A stretch of DNA of 64,000 nt from Rhododendron vialii (lineage: Eukaryota; Streptophyta; Magnoliopsida; Ericales; Ericaceae), in contig NC_080563.1 in assembly GCF_030253575.1 (NCBI RefSeq), positions 35,883,001 to 35,947,000 of the forward strand, read 5' to 3'. Made by a program: the position numbers and the translations under genes. The notes under the pieces were generated by a model. The model was given only the letters and a program-made list of their open reading frames with translations. It was not told the origin of the DNA and ran no database searches. Within the stretch, counting starts at the first letter, position 1. Every line of letters starts with the position of its first letter. Positions 30,327-42,350 of the stretch are shown here, one piece after another.

Positions 30327-33300
30327 ATGGGGAAACCACACGCAGTGATAGTGCCACACCCAGCACAAGGCCACATGAACCCAATGCTCAAAGTGGCCAA
30401 ACTCCTCTACCAAAAGGGCTTCTTCATCACCTTCGTCATCAACGAATTCAACAAACAGCGGCTCCTCCGCGCCTGCGGCTCCGCCGCCCTGGACGGCCTC
30501 CCCAGCTTCCGCTTTGCCGCCATCTCCGAGGGCCTCCCGGTCCATGAAGAAGACAGACTCCAGGACCCACTAGTCCACTGCGAAGCCCTCTCGAGGGACA
30601 CACCACTACCCTTCTTCAGACAGCTGGTCGAAGATCTCAGATCGTCGGCCGACGTGCCTCCGATCACGTGCATAGTATGCGATGGAGTCATGAGTTTTCC
30701 TCTTAAGGTCGCGAAAGAGCTGGATGTCCCCTGTGCGCTTTTCTGGACCCCGAGTGCTTGTGGGTTCTTGTGCTACTCTTATTTTCGTACACTCGTGGAG
30801 AAGGGTCTCACGCCACTTAAAGGTAAAGACTATTTGCTAAGAGTTTCCAATTTCTTTAACAATATGTTTCAGTGGTTTTGGTTGGGATATTTTTTATAAC
30901 TGGGTGTCCAGATCAACTTGCACACAAGTAATCACAAAATTCTGAATTTAACGATCGAACAAACCTCTAATGCTCAAGGTTTTGTTTTGATCTGCTCTTG
31001 TTTGGACCTGTAAAGACATTGTACACAATTTCTTGAAATTGGAGAATTTAACAATGCTGTTTATGACTTTGGAGGTGGAATAGGGGTTGAGTTGTTTTCT
31101 CAATAATTGAAGTTGAGATCTGTTAGAGAAAAATATGCGGAATTTCTCACGAGTAAATCACGAAGGAAATAAAATAAATGCAGCGAACGTAATCAAAATG
31201 CCCAAACCACAAACCAAACAAACACAAGGAATTTTATGTGGTTCTTCCAAAGGGTGAGGTACGTCCACGGGACTGGAGTCCGATTCTACTATCAACAAAG
31301 GTCCTTACAAATGGGTTTACAAGAGATTCAAGATCTCACAAACACCCTAAGGTGTATCCAACAAATATCAACAACAAGCTTCAACAATAAAGAGGAAATA
31401 CCTCACCAATATTGATGAACCAAAATCCTCCAAAATCTGCTGAACAGAGAGCTGAGAACAGAGCACAAAACAGCCCCAAAAATTGATGCAACCTGCCGAG
31501 AATAATGCGTCAGAACAGAGAGTAAATGGCTGCCCCAGATTTCTTTCTTGACCACCGAAACACACTAACACCACAGTGCACTAGCTCTCGTTTTTCTTTT
31601 TCCAGGTGAACAACAAAACCCACTGCCTTTTTTTCCTTTCCAGGAGAACCAAAAGATAAAGCTTCCGGGAGAAGCTTTTCTGATCCCAACAAATCATGTG
31701 CCAAACATGTGCCACCAATGTGTAGAATATTCCACCAAAAATTAGTCCACAAAAATATAACTCTTTTGGGCCAAACAAAATATTATTGGGCTAACAAAAT
31801 ATTGGGCTCCACAAAAATGACATAAGGAGGGAACCCAACAAGATCTTGAAGTTTGAGATTCATTAAGTTAGGATTGTGTTTGAGTTGGGAAATTTTATAG
31901 CAGAAGGATTGAAAGAAACACATTCCACTGTTGAAAAATTGCTGTAGAATCGATTTCAGCAGTTTCTTGCCAATGATTCCGCGACCGGTTCTAGTTACTT
32001 TGGGAGGTGCTGCTATCAACTGGGATTCAAAAACTATTCATAATTTTTTAACCTGAGTGTGTAATGATCAAACAAGTCAAGTTGTTATCCACCAATTAGT
32101 TCAGTTTAGGAAGAACAATGGAGCTTGGTTTTGTTTGAAATAGCTAGTAAGAGGCTATAACGTCCATATCTTGACTACAACAATTGTTGTACAACATCAC
32201 TCAAAGTTTCGATTTTCATTTGTTTCTTACTTCATAGTTCATGACATGCTACTCAGAGAGGTAATCGAGTTCAATCCCTAACATAAAAACCCAACCAAAA
32301 CAGTTCAGTTAAGTTTGTTTAACCCATTTGCAACAACATGAGTTTTTGCAGTCTTTTATTTGAGGGTGATTTTTGGATACATTGGCTTTTGGCGTGTGAT
32401 TTTGGTTCCAATTTGGCATTTTTCTATGGATTGCAGATCAGAGTTGTTTAACGAATGGATATCTAGACACTATTGTAGATTTTATACCAGCTATGGAAGG
32501 TATACGTTTGCGAGATCTCCCAAATTTTGTTAGAACCACCAACTCGGATGATATTATGCTTAACTTCTCTATTAACGAGTCTGATAAAGCTTATAAAGGT
32601 TCTGCAATAATTTTGAACACGATCGAAGACTTGGAGCGTGGAGTTCTTGACGCGCTTTCGAAAATGTTTCCTCCAGTATATGCAGTAGGCCCTCTTCAGT
32701 TACTTGAGAAGAATCAAATCTCCCAGAACAGTGAATTGGAATCCATCGGAGTGAATCTATGGAAAGAGGATTTAGAATGTTTGGATTGGCTCGATAAGAA
32801 AGAACCCAAGTCAGTTATTTACGTTAATTTTGGCAGCGTGGCTCGTATGACCACTCAAGAACTGCTTGAATTTGGATGGTGTTGGCAAGCAAAATTTTAT
32901 GTGGGCTATTAGACCCGATTTGGTGTTGGGTGAATCCGCGGCTTTTCCACCTGAATTTGATGCTGAAATCAAAGAAAGGGGTCTGTTGTTAACTTGGACT
33001 CCTCAAGAGAAAATCCTCTGTCACCCATCCATTGGAGGGTTCTTGACCCATTGTGGTTGGAATTCTCTTCTTGAGAGTATTATTGGTGGTGTGCCGATGA
33101 TATGTTGGCCTGCTCATGCAGAACAGACCACCAACTGTTGGTTCGCTTGCAAGCATTGGGGACTAGGCTTGGAGATAACTGATGTTAAGAGGGCGGAAGT
33201 GGAGAGGCTCGTGAGAGAGCTTATGGTTGGAGAGAGCGGTAAAAAGATGAAGTCGAAAGCCATGGAATGGAAGAAGGTTGTTGAAGATGTTACCGCTCCA

Positions 33301-33369
33301 GCTGGATCATCTTACGTGAATTTTGACAACTTGGTTAATGAGGTGCTCCTCTCCAAATTCCGAAGCTAA
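30327..33369 (+). pseudogene. UGT85A-type gene C, frameshifted by a micro-inversion
   Basis: Exon 1 (30327-30822) is intact with His16 and Asp119. The intron is 30823-32436 with proper GT..AG ends. Exon 2 starts at 32437 (KDQSCLTNGYL). At about 32881, after EFGW, intact copies have GGA, CTTGCCAACA and GCAAA, whereas C has TGTTGGCAAG alone: the 10-base middle part is inverted and the 8 flanking bases are gone. The frame shifts and stops at 32912, giving a protein of about 323 aa without the PSPG box. Downstream sequence is otherwise well preserved to TAA at 33367-33369, including WTPQEKI, HCGWNS and CWPAHAEQ, so the lesion looks recent. The core promoter is conserved with B. It is called a pseudogene unless the base reading is wrong. 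AATAAA is at 33511-33516. Confidence 0.88.
31121..31840. mobile_element. Solo LTR in the intron of UGT C
   Basis: The element begins TGTTAGAG and ends GGAACCCAACA, with a perfect 5-bp TSD AGATC (31116-31120 and 31841-31845). It is 720 bp long with no internal retrotransposon sequence. The open frames on the minus strand inside it are not genes. Confidence 0.85.
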
Positions 33370-34885
33370 TTAAGCTTGCCATATTATAGGCATTTCCCAT
33401 ATCTGATTCGGCACGAGTTGTTCGAGGCTTTTTTTTTTCTGTCTAGTCAAAAGTACATAATTGCTGTTAAATGTCAGTGTGCTATTTTTATTATGAGAAA
33501 ATGTCTGAAAAATAAAGTGGGTGGAGTTTCATCTTTGTAGATGTCTCAATAGATGTATTGGAGTGTTGTTTGGTAGTCATCTAGAATATTCTATTCAATG
33601 TATCCGTATTATGAGCATGAGATGGTTGAGACTCTATATATTGGTATGTCTGTGTAATCTGATAAGTATTGAATATGACCTCATTTTTCATAATTCTGAA
33701 AATGCCTATGATTTTGGAATGAACGTTGCTTAAGATCCTCATATGAGAAAATATGAACAGCTCTTTGCAAGTGAGGAATTTGTTGGTGCATGGAAGTGAG
33801 ACATTCTCACATCAGTTGGTTTTTTGAGATCTTGGAAATGGGTCATTCTCACAGGAAATGAGCAAATAGTGTCCCCCCACCTCTCCAGTCTCATCCTTTG
33901 CCCATCCCCCAAACCATTTCATTTCTGGCGTCGGGCATCCCAACATTGACTCCGACATAGATGTTGCAGCTTGGGCGACTTGGGAGTCAGCTCAAACATC
34001 GAAAGCGGCAGATCTAGTGATGGTGAAGTTCGATGGCGAAAGTCTCTGAAGAGGGAACGGCTTTCCTCTTTCTCTTTGTTTTTATTTTTCTGTTATGTTG
34101 TTTTTGTTTTTCGTTTTCTCCTTCCTTTGTTGATTTCAAATCAGCAGTTAGTTATTCGATTGAGCTTTCCAGTTTTTGGGTTCCATATAGTCGCACTTAT
34201 GATTGGAACTACCCCGAACTCGACTTCGACTTGTTTCGCAACACATCTATTCTAATATATAAAGGGAGAGCAATAGTTTGGTGTTTCCTATTTTGTGTCA
34301 CAATTTTTCATCTTCCAAATTTATTCTTCTAGAATCTTTTATTCACAAGTTAAATGTCATTCTTCTTCAATAACTGAAAGGACAAAGGCGTAAAAAGTCC
34401 ACCCACAAACCGCTCCACTATGTAACTGCAAATAACTGTTGTACATAGTTATTGTTTCCTCTTTCCATCTCTGCGATTGCCAGCACCCGAGGAAACAAAA
34501 AAAAAAAAAAAAAACCTATTGACTCTCTCATGGATATTTGCAAGGATATATAGGCTTCGACCAAAAAATGGTTAGATTCTCTCTCTCTCTGTTTTATCAA
34601 ATTGAAATTGATTTTTATACCCAACTTGATTGGGCTGTTTGAGACACTATTTGAGGTCTCTCTTTTTTTACGTGGAAAGCATTTTTACAAAATGTTGTGA
34701 AAATCCAATTTGCACATGTACCGCGTGTACCCCGGCCTCTGGTATTAATAGAGCAACTAGTCTCGCACAGGCTATAGTGGTTCGGGTTCTTTTCAATCTT
34801 TGTGATGAAATCTTTTTGTAACTGTTGCTAGACATTCTTTGAATGAAATTTCGCATGAGAAAAAACGGGCACAAGTGTCAAACTC

Positions 34886-36486
34886 GTAAATTGCTTTTCC
34901 CCCCTCCCCTGACACCACACACCCCCCGACCCCACACCCGTTTTCCCATATTACCCCCGCCCCCCTCCCTTCCTTAAAGTACCCCTTTAATTTATTTATT
35001 TTAATTACTTTTATCTTATTTATTTAATTTCTGTAAATACACCCTTTCTATATTAAAAAATATAATTTAAAAATAAATTGCTCCAATTTTCAATTCAATT
35101 GAACTGAGATAAAGATTGTATTTTTTTGATTATTTTGACTCTAAATGGTCGTAATGAATTTTTTACTCTAAGGCCTTTCAACGAGTACCCTAAGACTCAT
35201 TATTTAGTTTCAGGGCTCTCTTAGGGTGTTCATTGAAAGGCCTTGAAGCCAAAAATTTATTATGACCATTTAGAATGAAATGATCAGAAAAATAACATCT
35301 TTACACCGATTCAAACGTATTGAAAATTGAAAAACTTATTTTTTTAACTATATATATATATGGAAAAAAACAGTCGGATTAATTTTTAACTATATTTTTT
35401 ATTATATAAACGGTGTAAAAAAATAAGAGTTTCAATTTTCAATCCGTTTGAACCGGTACGACGATGTTATTTTTTTGATCATTTAATCCTAAATGGTCGT
35501 AGTAAATTTTTGGCTCTAAGGCCTTTCAACAAGCATCCTAAGACTCATTAGTTTCAGAGCTCTCTTAAGGTGTCCATTGAAAGGCCTTGGAGCAAAAAAT
35601 TTATTACAACCATTTAGGATGAAATGATAAGAAAAATAACATCTTTGCACCGGTTCAAACAGATTGAAAATTGAAATACTTATTTTTTTAACTATATATA
35701 TATAGGGAAAAAAAGGAAAAAAACCGTCGGATTAATTTTTAACTATATTTTTTCATATATAAATGGTGTAAAAAAATAAGAGTTTTAATTTTGAATCCGT
35801 TTGAACCGGTACAAAGATGTTATTTTTCTGATCATTTCATTCTAAATGGTCATAATAAAATTTTAACTCCAAGACTTTTCAATAGACACCCTAAGAGAAT
35901 CCTGAAACTAAATAATGAGTTTTAGAGTGCTCGTTGAAAGGTCTTAGAGCCAAAAATTTACTACGACTATTTAGGATTAAATGATCAGAAAAATAACATC
36001 TTCGTACTAGTTCAAACGGATTGAAAATTGAAACTCTTTTTTTTTACACCGTTTATATATTAAAAATATAGTTAAAAATTAATTTGACTGTTTTTTTTCT
36101 TTTTTTTCATATATATATATATATTAAAAAATATAGTTAAAAAAATAAGTCTTTCAATTTTCAATCATTTTGAATCGATACAAAGATATTATTTTTCTGA
36201 TCATTTTATCCTGAATAGTCGTAATAAATTTTTGGCTCCAAGATCTTTCAATAGACACCTTAAAAGAGCCCTGAAATTAAATAATGAGTGTTATGATGCT
36301 TGTTAAAAGAACAAAAATAAAGAAAAGAACTGAAAATTAAAAAAAAAAAGAATGAAAGAAAAAAGAAAGAAATTAAGAAAGATTAAACTGGAAAGAAGGA
36401 AGGCAGGAGGTATTGGGATTAAAATGGGAAAAGAGGGGTGGGGTCGGGAGGGGGGTGTGTCAGGGGAGGGGGGAAAAGCACCTCTC
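34886..36486. mobile_element. Foldback Mutator-like element, 9-bp TSD
   Basis: The perfect 9-bp TSD GTCAAACTC (34877-34885 and 36487-36495) matches an unoccupied GTCAAACTC at 43394-43402 in the paralogous block. The ends share TGCTTTTCCCCCCTCCCCTGA in inverted orientation. The interior is built from several inverted sub-repeats of about 300 bp (GATCATTTCATTCTAAATGG, AAGGCCTTTCAA). There is no transposase. Related sub-repeats occur at 47680-49860. Confidence 0.92.
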
Positions 36487-36617
36487 GTCAAACTCTATGC
36501 AGGTACTAGACTTTCGCTACATGTGGTATTTGAGGCAATACATCGCAAACTTCGCATTGCTAGCCAACCTACGATGGGATGGGCACACACCAAATCCATT
36601 TGTTGAGTAGAGAACAT

Positions 36618-36835
36618 GTGGTTTCTACGGGAAGAAATACTTATTTACGGAAATCTCAATCGTGACCGTCCGAAAGTATTTTAGACGGTCGAAATGTTAA
36701 TAAAAAATTTTTGGGGAAAGAGTTCATTAAAATTCGGATCATTCATGACACTTTTGATCGATTGTAATTAGTTGATACCGTAAACAAGTTGTTTACGGCA
36801 CCTCCGCAAAATAAGTATTGTTCTCCTATCGGACG
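36618..36835. mobile_element. Hairpin MITE in duplication copy 1
   Basis: AATACTTATTTACGG on the left and CCGCAAAATAAGTATT on the right form the ends. It interrupts sequence that is continuous in the other copy near 43500. Confidence 0.55.
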
Positions 36836-36904
36836 TGTACAAAGGAAAGAGTTGGATGCTTGAGGAAAGTAGTAGTCCGTGGGAGGGAATCGAGGGATGA
36901 CCTT

Positions 36905-36921
36905 ACACGTCATCGATGACG
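36905..36921. promoter_or_regulatory. Orphan palindromic TGACG element
   Basis: ACACGTCATCGATGACG, the same module as upstream of C and D, but no gene follows. Confidence 0.5.
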
Positions 36922-37100
36922 GTTGAAAGAAAGAAATTTAACGTCCACCTGTATTCCTCATGACACGTGTGCTGCTAGTGATCATTGTCATGACTCATAC
37001 TAATGATTCATGTGTTTATTAAATATTTAAAGGCAAATGCTACAGGTGCCATGGAGTAAATACTTTAATTATATATTTTTATATTCATTTCAATATTTAT

Positions 37101-37374
37101 TGCTCCTTCCGTCCCTTTTTAAGTGTTCTGCTTCGTAACTCCAACTTATTAAAAAGACATCATCATTATACCTTTCACATCATCTTTTTCCTCCACTTTT
37201 CCTACTTACCCATCATCATTACACTTTTACTTACTAACTTTTCAAAATAAAATCTACTTTTAGGGACAAAATAGACAATACACCAACTTTTATCCCACTA
37301 ACTTTACAAAATGGACACTTATTAAGGGACAGCCCAAAATAAAATACTGGACACAAAAAAAGGGACGGAGGGAG
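37101..37374. mobile_element. Stowaway-type MITE, second copy
   Basis: CTCCTTCCGTCCC on the left and GGGACGGAGGGAG on the right, with flanking TA. The interior is closely similar to 12920-13190. Confidence 0.75.
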
Positions 37375-37947
37375 TAATAATGACATTGAAAATATAAATC
37401 ATTCCATTAAAAGAAGTTAAACAATATTTTGAAGGGAAATAATACAATACACATTCATTATTTGGGTGTGTATCATATGCATCTCAAAAATATTATGAAT
37501 TATAGAGAAAATGTTACGAATCGTATTGCTAAAAAGTTACGAATCATATAAAGGGTACGAGATACACCAAAATGTTATGAATCATAATGAAAATGTTACA
37601 AATCGTACTGCTGAAAAGTTACTAATTGTACTGCTGAAAAATTACGAATTCTAGAGCAAAAGTTACGAAACACGCTAATATGTTACGAATGAACTATAAA
37701 ATAGGTGTATATGGTACACCCTTTTAAAGAATGTGTATTGTAGATTTTTCCTATTTTGAATGATAAAAATGATCATATAACTCTTCTCATTCTTCTCTCT
37801 TTAAGGTGAGAAAAATAATTATTGTTTTGGAGGAAAATTTTAGTTCTAACACATGACTCTTCACATGGAAGGATTGGGCGCCAAAACAAATATTGTTTGG
37901 GAAGGACCTTTTCAGAAGGACAAATATTGTTTAAAATTCGATGCTAA

Positions 37948-39005
37948 GGCCATCCACAGTGGCATAATCAAAAGCAAATTATTTTTAAAGTTAACAATAT
38001 TGGAATAAAATATGACTCACAATGGTATAATCAAACTTAACAACATTCTTAGAAATAATCAAATTTTGAGCTTTGGATAACCAAAACTAGCAATATTTTT
38101 CAATAATCAAAATTTGTGAATCTCATACCACATAAGTTAACTGGTTCTAAAATTTATATACACACGTATTTCAAATGGTATTTTCTTCACCTGCTCTATA
38201 TCTCATTTTCTTCAGCCACAAACTCTTTCTTTTTCTTTCCCTCCAAAAGTGAAGTTCATATCTTTCAATCATTTACAATTCAACTCATTGTCGCTGGATT
38301 AAAGTATTTCACTTTTTTTTTCCGTTTTTATTTTATTTTTTTTCGTTCATCTCCTTGTGGTTGAATACATGAAGAACCTTGCATTCATTTACGAATTCAA
38401 GAACACATTTGATTTTTTTTTTTTGAGTACATGATTTTTTTTTCCAAATTCATAATATGAGGGAAGGAAGTCACCAATTTTTTCTCCAAAATTATGGGAG
38501 AAAATCGATATATTTTTGCCAAAAAAAAAACGTAATGGAGGGAAGTGATCAATGGTGGAAAACATTTGTCGCCGCATTAAGGTATTTCACTTTTTTTTTT
38601 TTTCGTTTTTATTTTATTCTTTTTTCGTTCCTCTCCCTGTGGTTGAGTACATAAATAACCTTACATTTTTTTACAAATTCAAGAACACTTTTTTTTTGAG
38701 TACATGATTTTTTTTCTAAATTCATAATATTAGGGAAGGAAGTCACTAATTTTTTTCCCAAAATTAAAAAAGAAAATCGATATATTTTTGCCAAAAAAAA
38801 GTGTAATGGAGGGAAGTGATCAATGGTGGAAAATACAAGGGGAGAGAGAGTGAAATTGTAGTGTATCCCTTATTTTAGTTATGGACTAGAAGTGACCATT
38901 GTAAACCTCAACATTGTTAAGCTTAGCAACTTCTTAAATGGATAATCAAAAGCTGATATGTCAACTTTTGGTTATCAATTTTTGATTATGCAACTGTGGA
39001 TGGCC
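37948..39005. mobile_element. Palindromic PIF/Harbinger-like element
   Basis: The ends are GGCCATCCACAGTGGCATAA and its near-inverse, with a TAA TSD (37945-37947 and 39006-39008). The interior has two similar copies of a T-rich block with GATCAATGGTGGAAAA. An empty site in reverse (CTCATTAGCATCG) exists at 50381-50393. It is related to 56040-56858. Confidence 0.8.
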
Positions 39006-39324
39006 TAATGAGTGCTTTTGTGAGAGATACGCCTACGGCACCGCCACAGCACGAGGTGTGGGCCCACTTTAAAATTCGCACAAATAATTTAAATATGTGC
39101 ATATTGAATTGAGCTGATTTTTTATAAGTTCATCAAATTTTTTTTAAAAATTATTAAACGACTCGAATTATTATTTTTATGCTATATTTGGATTGATGTT
39201 TGAAATTTTTTTTGAAAAATAATAAAAATAATAAGTGAAGAGAAATAGAGAGAGAAATGTTTAGAGTGAGAGAATTTAAGAGGAATTTTTCAAAAAAATA
39301 TTTTTTGAATTATAAAGAGAATAA

Positions 39325-40069
39325 GGCTCCGTTCCGAAAACCTTCTTAAAAAATAAGTACTTATTTTGGAACTTCGCATTTAAAAATAAGAAGGGTCATT
39401 CCACATTTTCAAACTCAAAAATAATGTAAATGAAAAAAAAATCTATCAAACAAGATCTATCAAACTCAAAAATTCAAATTTTTTTTGCACCGTATTAAAG
39501 ATCTCAATGAGATCTATCAAACAAAATCCATAGTTATAAGAAAATTATTTTCATAAACACATGATTTTTGAGCTTGAAGTTGCCTTATACAAAAAATAAG
39601 ACTGTTGCTATGAGAATGGGCGCCGGCGGAGGGAAATCGTACCGACAGCAGCGCTGGGCAGTCTCCGGCCACCGGACGGCCGATCCGAGCCGTCCAAAAA
39701 TTTTAAAAAATAAACCGAGGGGGCACTCGCGGGAATTAACGGCATCCGAGGTGTGTAGGGTACTTGATCCGAGCACCCCTTTTCATGTATATGATTTCAC
39801 ACGAAAAATGAGTGCTCGGATCAAGCACCCTACACACCTCGGAAGCGGTTGGTTCCCGCGATGGCCCCATCGGTTTTTTTTTATAGAATTTTTGGACGGC
39901 TCGGATTGGCTGTCCGATGGCCGGAGACGGCTCGGCGCGGCCGTCGGTATGATTTCCATCCCCGGTCGGTCGGTACCTATATAAATTCTTTCAAAATAAG
40001 TATCAACCTTCTTATTTTTCGAAACAATGCTTCTTATTAGACAAAAAATAAGTTCTTATTTCGATTCCC
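39325..40069. mobile_element. Tourist-like MITE containing a nested palindrome
   Basis: The left end GGCTCCGTTCCGAAA and a weak right end, with TAA at 39322-39324 and 40070-40072. A GC-rich palindrome with CCGAGCCGTCCAAAAATTTT arms and a GCTCGGATCAAGCACCCTAC core occupies about 39606-39976. The 138-aa frame at 39568-39984 lies entirely in this palindrome and is not a gene. Confidence 0.6.
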
Positions 40070-40159
40070 TAAGACATTAATGTTTGTATAAACATACTGT
40101 GCAGTGAGAACTGGTGCGGTGGGCGTATCAGCGTATCTTTAATGTTTCTATAAACGTGT

Positions 40160-41100
40160 AAGGAGTATTATAAATTCAAGACTGTTACACGTCATTGATG
40201 ACGTGTGAACAAACGGAATGTAACGCCCGTCTATATTCCCATGTGAAACGCCTGTGCCGGGTAATGGTCGTGTATTTTTTAATTTTTGTCCAACGATATA
40301 CATTAATGGGGTTAGCGGAGGCAGGGCTGGCTCAAGAATTTGGATGTTTAAAACAAATTTGTGGAATGGTACCCTACGTACTTTTAGAATTAAATAATAA
40401 TGATAGAAATATTTTTTTATATTACTATTTTAGACTTTATAATGCATGTTAAAAGGATTTTTTTTTTGAAAAAATCGTTTCAATTGATAAAAGTTATACA
40501 CTCCAGATCATTTCCAAGACTAACGACGAGCTACTCCAAATATTTTTTAATTATGCTAAAACAAACCAAATAGTACAAAGTGCGTGTTTGACCTAAGTAA
40601 ACTTTCCTATGGACGGTTACTATTATTAATTGCCCTTTAATGATTCAACAATGCTACCACTACGCACAAATACTTTACACATATACACTCACAATATGGG
40701 TGAGTTCCACAGACATTGGAATAATAAGAGGAGCAATTCTAAATTTTAAATTAAGTAATTTCCTTAATGAACACAATTTAAAAAGTAAAAACAATGTCCA
40801 GAAACCAAAAAACAAGTTTGTTAAAGATAAGCCAGTCTACTTTATATCAATCAGTGCCTTATATTATAATTATATAATGTTTTATTTTATTTTGTTCTAT
40901 GACAATCATCGGGCTCAGGCTAGCCCAGGCTCCCATTGAAGTTCGGGCTTAAGCTTGGGCTGAGCCTGCCAATGTGAAAATATTTAGGCCCAGACCCATT
41001 TCATGACCCTAACATATTAGGCTAAGGGTTTGGGCTCGGGCTCCAGCCATGTGTGGCCCATTTTTAGAACTTTCTTTTGTAGGAGCAAACTAATATAGTT
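40160..41100 (+). repeat. Duplicated flank of gene D, gene-less copy
   Basis: This block aligns with 54060-55735, which begins about 86 bp upstream of the gene D ATG. Shared landmarks are GTCATTGATGACGTGTGAAC, TAATGGTCGTGTATTTT, GGTGACTATTAT-like and GGGTTTGGGCTCGGGC. It lacks about 700 bp present in the other copy at 54360-55080. A TGACG palindrome lies at 40187-40203. No UGT exon is attached at its left edge. Confidence 0.88.
40187..40203. promoter_or_regulatory. Orphan palindromic TGACG element
   Basis: ACACGTCATTGATGACG, identical to the element 121 bp upstream of gene D at 54095-54111, now without a gene. Confidence 0.5.
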
Positions 41101-41103
41101 TTA

Positions 41104-41107
<4 letters not shown>

Positions 41108-41155
<48 letters not shown>

Positions 41156-41510
41156 GTTTTTTTCAGGTCTAGTCGCCCAGATTTTCTTATGGTCCGGATT
41201 TCTTATTTTTCAATCAATTTGCGATGATCCGAGCCGCTCAATGTGTTCGGAACGTGATTTTAAAGGCATCCGCGACAAATCAGTAAAAAAAAATGATCGG
41301 TAAGGGCTTGATCCGAGCAGTTTTTTACTGAACTGTTCAACAAAAAACTGTTCGGATCAAGCCCTTCCCGATCATTTTTTTTGCTGATTTTTCGCCGGTA
41401 CTCTTAAAATCACGTTCTGTTCACATTGAGTAGCTCAGATCATCAAAATTCGATTAGGAAATGAGAGGTCCAGACGGTTTGGACCGTAAGGCGTCCGGAC
41501 CTGAAAATAA
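41108..41510. mobile_element. TA microsatellite and palindromic MITE
   Basis: A TA run of about 40 bases precedes a palindromic element (about 41160-41510) with ends TTTTTTTCAGGTCTAGTCGC and the inverse of TTATTTTCAGGTCCGGACGC. Its core contains GGGCTTGATCCGAGCAGTTT and its inverse. It abuts the truncated UGT fragment. Confidence 0.7.
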
Positions 41511-41549
41511 CTATATATATATATATACACACACACAGAGTCCACTTCC

Positions 41550-41886
41550 TGGAGGGTTCTTGACCCATTATGGTTGGAATTCTCTTCTTGAAAGTATCAT
41601 TGGTGGTGTGCAGATGATAGATTGGCCTGCTCATGCAAAACAGACCACCAACTGTTGGTTTGCTTGCAAGCATTGGGGACTGGGCTTGGAGATAACTGAT
41701 GTTAAGAGGGCGGAAGTGGAGAGGCTCGTGAGAGAGCTTACGGTTGGAAAGAGTGGTAAAAAGATGAAGTCAAAAGTCATGGAATGGAAGAAGGTTCTTG
41801 AAGATGTTACCGCTCCAGTTGGATCATCTTACATGAATTTCGGCGACTTGGTTAATGAGGTGCTCCTCTCCAAATTCCGAAGCTAA
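41550..41886 (+). pseudogene. UGT85A-type 3' fragment, paralogue of C
   Basis: Homology starts abruptly inside the PSPG box at GGFLTH and runs to the TAA at 41884-41886. The PSPG remnant carries damaging changes: HYGWNS for HCGWNS, GVQM for GVPM, and AHAKQ for AHAEQ. The rest (GLEITDVKRAEVERLV, KKMKSKVMEWKK, SKFRS) is closest to C. The open frame from 41461 fuses MITE and microsatellite sequence to this fragment. With no N-terminal domain and no promoter it cannot be an enzyme. AATAAA is at 42028-42033. Confidence 0.9.
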
Positions 41887-42350
41887 TTAAGCTTGCCATA
41901 TTATAGGCATTTCCCATATCTGATTCGACACGAATTGTCCGAGGCTTTTCTGTTTCTGTCTAGTTAAAAGTATATAATTGCTGTAAAATGTCAGTGTGCT
42001 ATTTTTATTATGAGAAAATGTCTGAAAAATAAAGGTGGTGATCGAAGTTTCATCTTTGAAGATGTCTCAATAGATGTTATTAATCAGTATTGGAGTGTTG
42101 TTATGTAGTCATCTAGAATATTCTATTCAATGTTATCAGTTTAGAGTTCGTTAGGTGGTTGAGAGCATGAGTTGGTTGAGACTCTATATATTGGTATGTA
42201 ATCTGATAACTTTTGAGTAAGAACTCATTTTCCATAATCTTCTTAGTTATATAGACAGAGTTTAAAATAAAGGCCGTTACTTAATGAGCCGTATCATCGA
42301 TTCCGTTACGTTTCGATTTTTTTTTGGTTTGTGCATCTCAGCGTGTCTTA

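Larger units (their letters stand above)
33033..37022 (+). repeat. Segmental duplication, copy 1 (3' part of C and its flank)
   Basis: From TGGAGGGTTCTTG in exon 2 to GTTTATTAA at 37014-37022 this DNA is paralogous to 41550-43917. Shared landmarks are the 3' UTR, AGATCCTCA-ATGAGA near 33735, CTCCAGTCTCATCCTTT near 33882, GAATGAAATTTCGCATGAGA near 34840, TAGACTTTCGC near 36507 and the TGACG palindrome. Copy 1 has gained a Mutator-like element (34886-36486) and a hairpin MITE (about 36618-36835) and lost a block that copy 2 keeps at about 42230-42785. The block contains no further gene. Confidence 0.9.

Noticed and set aside
31368..32019. Four overlapping minus-strand frames
   Set aside because: They lie in and beside a solo LTR with a perfect 5-bp TSD inside the intron of C.
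34033..34332. 99-aa frame 3' of UGT C
   Set aside because: The paralogous sequence near 43060-43260 does not preserve the frame, so it is not under coding constraint.
39568..39984. 138-aa GC-rich frame
   Set aside because: It is entirely within a palindromic MITE; the arms mirror each other at the nucleotide level.
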